From the NCBI GenBank assembly GCA_937923945.1, contig CALDWC010000160.1, positions 1 through 24,798 of the forward strand: DNA of 24,798 bases, in the 5' to 3' direction. A program made the position numbers and the translations under genes. Positions within the stretch are counted from its first letter, which is position 1. Every line of letters starts with the position of its first letter. The notes under the pieces were generated by a model. That model did not search any database, was not told the origin of the DNA, and saw nothing but the letters and a program-made list of their open reading frames with translations. Origin of the DNA: an uncultured Treponema sp. Lineage in GTDB: Bacteria; Spirochaetota; Spirochaetia; Treponematales; Treponemataceae. Shown here one piece after another: positions 6,875-13,100 of the stretch.

Positions 6875-7653
6875 TGTTTTTCGGCTTTTCAAATATCACG
6901 GCAGCGTACGGCAAAAAAATAGTGCTGAAAGATTTAACCCTCGATTTTCCGAAAGGAAGCATCACGACGATTTTAGGTGCAAATGGTTCGGGAAAATCGA
7001 CGCTTTTGAAAACTATTCCCCGCGTGATAAAACCGCTCACCGGTAAAGTTATCTTGGAAGAAAAACCGATCAGCTCTTATTCAAAAAAAGAACTGTCGCG
7101 GAAAATCGGCTACCTGCCGCAAATCAATTACACGCCGGAAGACATCACGGTGCGGACGCTCGTTTCCTACGGGCGCTTTCCCTATCGGAGCCGCTTTGGC
7201 TCACTCGGTTCGTTTGATATGCAGATTATCGACGAAACACTTGAAACCTGCCGCTTGGCACAGCTTGCCGAACGCAAAGTGTACACGCTTTCCGGCGGCG
7301 AGCGGAAGCTCGTGTGGATTGCCGTGATTTTGGCGCAAAAGCCGGAAGTGCTCGTGCTGGACGAACCGGTAACTTATTTAGACATCGGACATCAGGTAAA
7401 TATTTTAGAACTCATTACGGAAATCGGCAAGCGGGACGATTTAACCATTGCGATGGTGCTCCATGACATAAATTTAGCCGCTCGCTATTCCGATAGGCTT
7501 GCGGTGATTAAAGACGAAAAAGTAATGGCAGTCGGTTCGCCCGAAAGCGTTTTAACGGCGGCGATGATGAAAGAAGTTTTTCGCGTCGGGGCAAAAATTA
7601 TGACGGATGAAAAACATAACTGTCCCTTTGTTATTTCGGAAAAGTTGGAGTAG
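6874..7653 (+). CDS. ABC transporter ATP-binding protein, FecE/BtuD type
   Basis: A 259-residue ATPase partner of the permease just upstream. The start overlaps the permease stop (TAATG), with GGAG at 6864-6867, so translation is coupled. Walker A is GANGSGKST at residues 35-43, the Q-loop Gln is at 83, the signature LSGGE at 139-143, Walker B VLVLDEP at 159-165, and the switch His at 197. All ATP-binding and hydrolysis residues are present, so the pump should be active if a binding protein exists. It sits at the cytoplasmic face and drives uptake of a metal chelate or cobalamin-like compound; which one cannot be told. Copy C of the 43-nt hairpin repeat begins five bases after the stop. Confidence 0.95.
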   Translation: MFFGFSNITAAYGKKIVLKDLTLDFPKGSITTILGANGSGKSTLLKTIPRVIKPLTGKVILEEKPISSYSKKELSRKIGYLPQINYTPEDITVRTLVSYGRFPYRSRFGSLGSFDMQIIDETLETCRLAQLAERKVYTLSGGERKLVWIAVILAQKPEVLVLDEPVTYLDIGHQVNILELITEIGKRDDLTIAMVLHDINLAARYSDRLAVIKDEKVMAVGSPESVLTAAMMKEVFRVGAKIMTDEKHNCPFVISEKLE

Positions 7654-7658
7654 AGAGA

Positions 7659-7701
7659 GGAAACGCTGATTAAAGGCGTCAAGCCTTTAATCAGCGTTTC
7701 C
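7659..7701. repeat. 43-nt dispersed hairpin repeat, copy C (perfect)
   Basis: A flawless 19-bp stem, GGAAACGCTGATTAAAGGC, with the loop GTCAA. It is the best preserved copy of the family (others at 393-435 and 2115-2157). It sits between the ABC ATPase stop and the hflX promoter and may double as a weak terminator, although only two T follow. Confidence 0.85.
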
Positions 7702-7716
7702 TTAATAATCCATCAG

Positions 7717-7745
7717 TTGACACAGTGCCGTCTTTATGTTATAGT
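7717..7745 (+). promoter_or_regulatory. Sigma-70-type promoter of hflX-mntP
   Basis: TTGACA (perfect) at 7717-7722, 17 bases, TATAGT at 7740-7745. The predicted start lies near 7752, giving a leader of about 17 bases with GGAG at 7759-7762 before the TTG start codon. Confidence 0.8.
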
Positions 7746-7758
7746 CTCCAACTATAAC
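7738..7758. promoter_or_regulatory. Inverted repeat over the hflX -10 box, candidate operator
   Basis: GTTATAGT-CTCCA-ACTATAAC is a perfect 8-bp inverted repeat with a 5-base spacer. It covers the -10 hexamer and the predicted transcription start. Since only the second half would be transcribed, a DNA operator for a dimeric regulator is more likely than an RNA hairpin. No regulator gene lies nearby. Confidence 0.45.
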
Positions 7759-7768
7759 GGAGCTGATT

Positions 7769-8872
7769 TTGCACGAACTCATTGAAACGACAAAAAAAGC
7801 ATTGCTTATTTTTACCATCGAAACCCATAATGACAAGCTGAAAATTCTGCAAACCGATGTCGCGCAAGGTGAACTGAAAAACCTCGTACGGAACATCGGT
7901 TTGGAACCGGTCGGCACGGAAACTTTCAAAGTTGCCGCGGTCAATCCGGCAACTTTTTTGGGTAAAGGACAAGTTGAGTCGGTTGCACAAGCGGCCGCGG
8001 CATACGACGCCGATGTGATTGTTTTTAACACGCAGCTCAGTCCGCGCATTCAGCGGAACCTTGAATCCGCTTTGAACCGGTGCGTCATTGACCGCGAAGA
8101 AGTTATCATTCAGATTTTTGCCGACCGTGCAAAAACCGCCGAAGCAAAGTTGCAAGCGGAACTTGCTTCATTGCAATATTCGTTGCCGCGGCTTACCCGC
8201 AAGTGGAACACCCTTTCGCAGCAGCGGGGCGGCTCATTTCGCTCACGCGGTGCAGGCGAAACAAAACTTGAGCTGGATCACCGCGTGCTACGGGAACGGA
8301 TTGCTGCCTTGCGGGCAAAGCTTTCCGACGTGGAGCGGGTGCGGAGCAATCAGCGGAAAAACAGGCTCCATTCGGCTTTGAAAACCGGCTCGATTGTCGG
8401 GTACACCAATAGCGGAAAATCTTCATTGTTGCAGCTTCTGTCAAAACAAAAAATTGGCATGGAGGATAAACTTTTTGCAACGCTCGATTCGCAAACAAAG
8501 CGGGTGTTTTTGCCGAATGGAAGATTTGTTCTTTTAACCGATACGGTCGGCTTTGTCGATAACCTCCCGCATGAACTCATTGATGCGTTTAAGTCGACGT
8601 TGGAAGAAGCTCGCTACAGTGATTTTTTGATTATTGTGTGCGATGCGTCCCACCCGGCAATGCTTGAATGTTTGGAAATAACGCAAAACGTTTTGAATGA
8701 TTTAGCTTGCGGTGAAAAAAAACAAATTATTTTTATCAATAAAATCGATAAAACCTTTAATGAGGAAACGGTTGCTTTTTTGAAACACCGATATCCCGAT
8801 GTGATTGAAGGTTCCGTAAAAGAAAATATCGGTATCACGGCTCTCCTTGAAAAAATACAAAGTTTTTTATAA
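7769..8872 (+). CDS. hflX: Ribosome-associated GTPase HflX
   Basis: A 367-residue HflX GTPase. An N-terminal nucleotide-binding domain (FLGKGQVESV) is followed by a coiled linker with RGAGETKLE at 160-168, where most family members read GPGETQ. The G domain then shows G1 GYTNSGKSS at 211-219, LFATLD, G3 DTVGFV at 258-263 and G4 NKID at 324-327. HflX binds the 50S subunit and splits stalled 70S ribosomes, for example after heat stress. The start is TTG at 7769, supported by GGAG at 7759-7762 six bases upstream. It is the first gene of a transcript with mntP, whose ribosome site overlaps the hflX stop codon. Confidence 0.95.
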   Translation: MHELIETTKKALLIFTIETHNDKLKILQTDVAQGELKNLVRNIGLEPVGTETFKVAAVNPATFLGKGQVESVAQAAAAYDADVIVFNTQLSPRIQRNLESALNRCVIDREEVIIQIFADRAKTAEAKLQAELASLQYSLPRLTRKWNTLSQQRGGSFRSRGAGETKLELDHRVLRERIAALRAKLSDVERVRSNQRKNRLHSALKTGSIVGYTNSGKSSLLQLLSKQKIGMEDKLFATLDSQTKRVFLPNGRFVLLTDTVGFVDNLPHELIDAFKSTLEEARYSDFLIIVCDASHPAMLECLEITQNVLNDLACGEKKQIIFINKIDKTFNEETVAFLKHRYPDVIEGSVKENIGITALLEKIQSFL

Positions 8873-8885
8873 GGATGTTATAATT

Positions 8886-9467
8886 ATGCCTACCGTTCGT
8901 TTTTTTATCGATGCAATTTTTTTTGGTGTCGCACTTTCAATGGACGCTTTTTCAATTTCCGTGGCAAACGGATTATGCAATCAAAATATGTCCCGTTCGC
9001 AGGCTATTCTCATCCCGAGCACCTTTGCTTTTTTTCAGTTGTTGATGCCACTTGTCGGTTGGATTTGCGTAAAAACGGTGGTCAGTGTTTTTGAAAAGCT
9101 GGAACATCTTGTTCCGATTATCGCGATGATTGTTTTAGCGGCACTGGGCATCAAGATGCTGATTGAAAGCTTTTCGCAAAAACTTGAAACATGCGATGTG
9201 GTGCGGCTTGATACAAAAGAGCTTTTAATTCAAGGCATTGCAACATCCCTCGACGCACTCAGTGTCGGTTTTACCATTGCGGAATATTCTTTTGTGCTGG
9301 CAACGGTATCCGCAGCCGTTATCGGAGCGGTAACGTTTGTAATCTGCGCACTCGGTGTGAAACTGGGAAAACTGGTCGGCTTCCGTTTTTCAAAGTATGC
9401 GACCTTTTTGGGCGGAAGTATTTTAATTATCATCGGTGTTAAAATATTTTTAGAAAGTGTTTTTTAA
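8886..9467 (+). CDS. mntP: Manganese efflux pump MntP
   Basis: A 193-residue membrane protein with six predicted helices in two related halves. Each half bears the family aspartate motif: LSMDAFSISVANG (Asp20) and TSLDALSVGFT (Asp123), matching the metal-binding Asp pair known in E. coli MntP. It exports Mn2+ across the inner membrane. The start is ATG 8886, with AAGGA at 8871-8875 inside the hflX stop region. An open frame continues upstream to 8847 but overlaps hflX and lacks a ribosome site. No yybP-ykoY manganese riboswitch is visible. Control may instead come from the hflX promoter. No partner genes for metal sensing are nearby. Confidence 0.93.
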   Translation: MPTVRFFIDAIFFGVALSMDAFSISVANGLCNQNMSRSQAILIPSTFAFFQLLMPLVGWICVKTVVSVFEKLEHLVPIIAMIVLAALGIKMLIESFSQKLETCDVVRLDTKELLIQGIATSLDALSVGFTIAEYSFVLATVSAAVIGAVTFVICALGVKLGKLVGFRFSKYATFLGGSILIIIGVKIFLESVF

Positions 9468-9494
9468 AGCGTAGAAAGCATATTTCAAAAGAAA

Positions 9495-9527
9495 GCTCTG
9501 ATTAATTCAGTCGAGAATTGAGAGATC
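9495..9527 (+). repeat. Second short repeat type, copy 2
   Basis: Reads CTCTGATTAATTCAGTCGAG followed by AATTGAGAGATC. It shares its core with 437-473 and with the hairpin at 104-139. It can fold through CTCT/AGAG and AATTC/GAATT. It lies 28 bases after the mntP stop. The rest of the 245-base gap holds AT-rich sequence and the nfu promoter. Confidence 0.5.
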
Positions 9528-9656
9528 TTTTAAAAACTTAGTTATATTTTTAGGTATATACAGTCAGCGGAATCCGCCACCACAGGTTTTGAAAATGCTA
9601 CGACTAATTACTAATTATATGATGCAATAAAGCTCGAGACAAAAATTAAAAACTCA

Positions 9657-9685
9657 TTGACAAATAATTTTGAAATTATTATAAT
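9657..9685 (+). promoter_or_regulatory. Perfect consensus sigma-70 promoter of the NifU-domain gene
   Basis: TTGACA at 9657-9662, exactly 17 bases, TATAAT at 9680-9685: both hexamers match consensus fully. The leader of about 20 bases carries GAGGA seven bases before the ATG at 9713. Strong constitutive expression is expected. Confidence 0.9.
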
Positions 9686-9712
9686 AGTTCTAAAATAGAT
9701 GAGGACTTAATT

Positions 9713-9934
9713 ATGACAAAAGAAAATATACAAAAAGCAATAGATAAAATACGCCCGATGTTACAGGCGGACGGCGGTGATATTGCCTTAGATTCGATAA
9801 AAGACAATACCGTTTATGTAAAACTGCACGGGGCGTGCGGATCTTGTCCTATGGCAACCTATACACTCAAACTGGGCGTGGAAGCTAAACTCAAGGAACA
9901 ATTTCCTGAATTAAAAGAAGTTGTCGCGGTTTAA
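9713..9934 (+). CDS. NifU C-terminal-domain iron-sulphur scaffold (Nfu type)
   Basis: A 73-residue single-domain protein that reads as a complete NifU C-terminal domain: IRPMLQADGGDIAL, then VKLHGACGSCPMATYTLK with the cluster-binding Cys42 and Cys45 in a CxxC, and an acidic C-terminal helix. Two subunits together hold one [4Fe-4S] cluster through the CxxC pair and pass it to apo-enzymes. The length is typical of the stand-alone form. It has its own strong promoter and a GAGGA ribosome site, and no other iron-sulphur assembly gene is in the window. Confidence 0.93.
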   Translation: MTKENIQKAIDKIRPMLQADGGDIALDSIKDNTVYVKLHGACGSCPMATYTLKLGVEAKLKEQFPELKEVVAV

Positions 9935-9990
9935 TAGCGGTACAAAATAGTTTTTATTATAATTATAAAATAAAACGCAAAGCGGCCTTT

Positions 9991-10017
9991 TAAGTTTTTA
10001 CACGATTTTGCCGATAT
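9991..10017 (+). promoter_or_regulatory. Sigma-28 (FliA/SigD) promoter of the giant-protein operon
   Basis: TAAG-N15-GCCGATAT. The -10 element equals the Bacillus SigD consensus GCCGATAT and differs by one base from the enteric GCCGATAA. The -35 differs by one base from TAAA, and spacing is exact. No competing sigma-70 promoter of similar quality was seen between the nfu stop and 10146. Transcription would start near 10024. Confidence 0.75.
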
Positions 10018-10090
10018 ATGAATGAGTAGAAGTGTAAAAATTTTGCACAGCAGTAGCAGAGTACCTGTTTTGCAGAGTTGTTGCCTTTAT

Positions 10091-10142
10091 CCACAAGGAT
10101 GTGGCTACAAGATTATATCTCGTAGTTATGACTGGAGGTCAT
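10091..10142 (+). promoter_or_regulatory. Three-hairpin leader with CsrA-type sites, the last holding the ribosome site
   Basis: Hairpin 1 (10091-10104) is CCAC-AAGGAT-GTGG and contains ACAAGGATGT, a full match to the ACARGGAUGU core of the SELEX-defined CsrA site, with GGA in the loop. Hairpin 2 (10105-10125) is CTACAAGAT-TAT-ATCTCGTAG with one mismatch. Hairpin 3 (10128-10142) is ATGAC-TGGAG-GTCAT, a perfect 5-bp stem whose loop holds most of the Shine-Dalgarno GGAGG (10134-10138). Two GGA loops, one over the ribosome site, is the known layout for translational repression by dimeric CsrA. Confidence 0.65.
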
Positions 10143-10145
10143 GTT

Positions 10146-13100
10146 GTGAAAAAAACAACTGTTTTGGTTGCATTACTTTTCACTGTTGCATCAATATATG
10201 CCGGTGGAAAATCTGAAGAAATTATTCCCAAAAATCGTGAAAGCTGGAATGAAAGTTCCGATATTAACGACAAAAAGGGCAAGCACAATGTTTTAATTAC
10301 TGCAATTGATATTGCGGGAAACGAACAGTTATATGGTCCTTTTAACTTGTATGTTGATCCCGAGTCTGACTTGCCGCACGCAATTGTCAGTAATCCGGCA
10401 AACGGTGCGCGAGTAACCGGCAATTTGAATATTGTCGGTACCTGCGTTGATGATGACGGTGTCGCCTATGTCGAGTTCAGCATCGACGGTTCGGAGCCGG
10501 TGCGAGCAAAAGGCAAAGAATTCTGGTCATTTTTTCTCAACACAAAAGATATGGCGGACGGCGTTCATACGATCGAAGTGTACGGCGTTGATATAAACGG
10601 TTTAAAAGGTAATTCCTCAAAAACAATGTTTCACCTCGATAAAGAACGACCGATTACCGCGCTTACACAAAAGCAAGATATGAAATATGCGTCGGGAAAA
10701 ATCAGTTTTACCGGCAAAATTGAAGACGGTAACGGTATTGACCGCCTCCTGTATTCGAGCGATGACGGCGCACGGTTTGACGAAATCCCGATAAAAGTAG
10801 ATAAAAAAACAGGTTCGGCAACCTTTGCTTTGGGCTTGGATACCAAAAAAATGGAAGACGGACCGCATGTATTGTGGTTTAAAGCATTTGATAAACAAGG
10901 TTCTGTTGGAGTGTATACTTTCTTACTGTATGTGGATAACACCCCTCCGGAAATTATTTTTTCGTACCCTGATGAAAACGCTTCGGTCAGCGGGGTTTTT
11001 TCCGTTGCGGGGCGTGCGTATGATACCGTCGGATTGGAAAAACTTTCGTACCGATGTGGAAAAATTGAAGGCGACTTTGAATTGACGCCGGGCAATCCCT
11101 ATTTTGTGCAGGAGTTTGATTTAACGGCTGAAAAAGCAAAAAACGCGACGATTGAAATTATTGCAACGGATGTTGCCGGCAACGTTGTAAAGATCGGCAA
11201 AAAAATTACGATTGACAGCTCACTTGACGCTCCGCGCGTTGAAATTACTTCGCCGCAGGAGTTTGAAGGGGTTGAAGATGCGGTGTTTTTAAGCGGTGTT
11301 GTTTTTGATAAATACGGTCCCGCTGAAATCCGCTATAAACTGGATAATTTTCCGGAAGTTTCGGTGCCTTGTGAGCCGAGCGGTTTCGGTACGGTTATTG
11401 ACGGATTGGCGAGCGGAGAACATACGTTAAAAGTAACCCCGATAAATGTAAAAGGCGTCGCCGGAAAAGAAGTTTCGGTGAAATTTACCGCAGTGGGTGC
11501 GGAACCGGCTGTTCGGTTTACGAACGGAAAAACCGCTCTAGCCGTGACCAATGCAGTGAACGGTGCCGCTGAGATTGCCGTTGAAGCAAAAGCGGGACTG
11601 AAAACGCTTTTTTATGCTATTGACGGCGGAGATTTGGTTGATGTAAATGCCAAGTCGGGACAAACAAGTGCCATGATTAAGGTGCCGTACAAAAAAGGCG
11701 AATCTCCTGCGACAAAGCGTATAGCGGTAACCGCCGTTGATGCGTTGGATAGGAAAGTGTCGCAAACCTTGGTGCTTTCGCTCACCGATACGATGGGAGC
11801 CGCCGACGGTGACGGCGTTTTCTGGGCGAATAATGATGTAAATGCACAAAATAAAATAATTGTAACCAATGTGATTCCGCTTTCCGCCGTGTATACTTCG
11901 ACGGGCGGCGGCATGATTCAAAAGGCGGAAGTGTCTCCTGCGGATTCTTTTGAAGTTTCGGTTGACGGAAATGTGATTACCCTAAAACCGAAACGCGACG
12001 GAAATTTTGATGTGAGCGTGACGGTAACCGACAGTCTCGGTGCAACGGCGACGTCGAAGCCGCTTGCTGCAGCTTGCGATTTATCGGCTCCGATTATTAC
12101 GCTGGCGGATACAAAAATTACGAGCTTTGTTAAAAACTCTCTTGTTGTGCAGGGATCGGTCAGCGACGGCGCCGGTATAAAATCGGTTCGCTATACGATT
12201 GACGGTCAAAACTATACTGCGTTGGCAACTTCATTTAATCAAACTATCAATCTGGCATCGATGCCCGATGGAGCGTTTGTATTGAAAGTGGTTGCGGAAG
12301 ACAACTTGGGACGGAAATCGTACGCCTATCGCAGCTATTACAAAAACTCCAACGGCGCGGAAGTGCGTATGGTGCTGCCGGTAGAAAATGATGTGGTAAA
12401 CGGAACGGTAACGGCGGCTTTTGTCAGCGAAAGTGTGTTCCCGCTTTCCAAAGTTGAATACAAGGCAAATCCGAGCGATACGGTTTGGAAAGATATTCCG
12501 GTGAGTACGATGCCGCATGCGTTAATCGGTTCGGTGCAAGCTCCGATTAACAGTCAAATGATGTTCCGTTTTACCGATGCCTCGGGCGTTGAAAAAATTT
12601 ACCAAACGTACAAGTTTTCGATTGATAACAGCACGGATAAGCCGGTAGTTGAAATTCATCTGCCGCAGGAAAACGAAGTTATTACAAAAAACTTTACGAT
12701 ATCGGGTATTGTATACGATGATGACGGAGTAAAACGACTGTATTACGCGATTGATAATCAAGCTTTTAAAGCGGTTGAAGCCGACAGCAGTTATACGATT
12801 GACGTGCCGATTTCCCTCTTTAATGATAACGAACATACGATTTCTCTGTATGCAGAAGATATTTACGGAGTAAAAAGCGATACGGTAACGAGAAAGATAC
12901 GGGTTTCGCTTGAAAATCCGGTTGCAACGATTGAATCACCGGTGATTGACAAAACGGTCAAGGGGATGGTTACGATAACCGGCGCGGCAAGCGATAAAAA
13001 CGGCATCGGCAAAATTGAAGTGTCGGTAGACAACGGAAATACCTATAACCTCGCCGAGGGAACGGAAAAGTGGTCGTACACGGTAAATACAACCGTTTTA

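Noticed and set aside
8847..8885. Longer MntP start overlapping hflX
   Set aside because: No ribosome site, and the extra 13 residues are not part of the MntP family.
7702..8885. yybP-ykoY manganese riboswitch expected near mntP
   Set aside because: The leader of hflX is only about 17 bases and the hflX-mntP gap is 13 bases, too short for it.
9935..9990. Terminator after the NifU-domain gene
   Set aside because: Only an AT-rich imperfect palindrome was found, with no GC stem followed by a T-run.
10101..10145. Upstream GTG start that would extend the barrel protein by 15 residues
   Set aside because: It lies within the leader hairpins, lacks a ribosome site and hides a good signal peptide. 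GTG 10146 has GGAGG at seven bases.
10018..10145. Possible c-di-GMP (GEMM) riboswitch in the leader of the giant operon
   Set aside because: The conserved GEMM sequence and paired domains are absent; the hairpins fit CsrA sites better.
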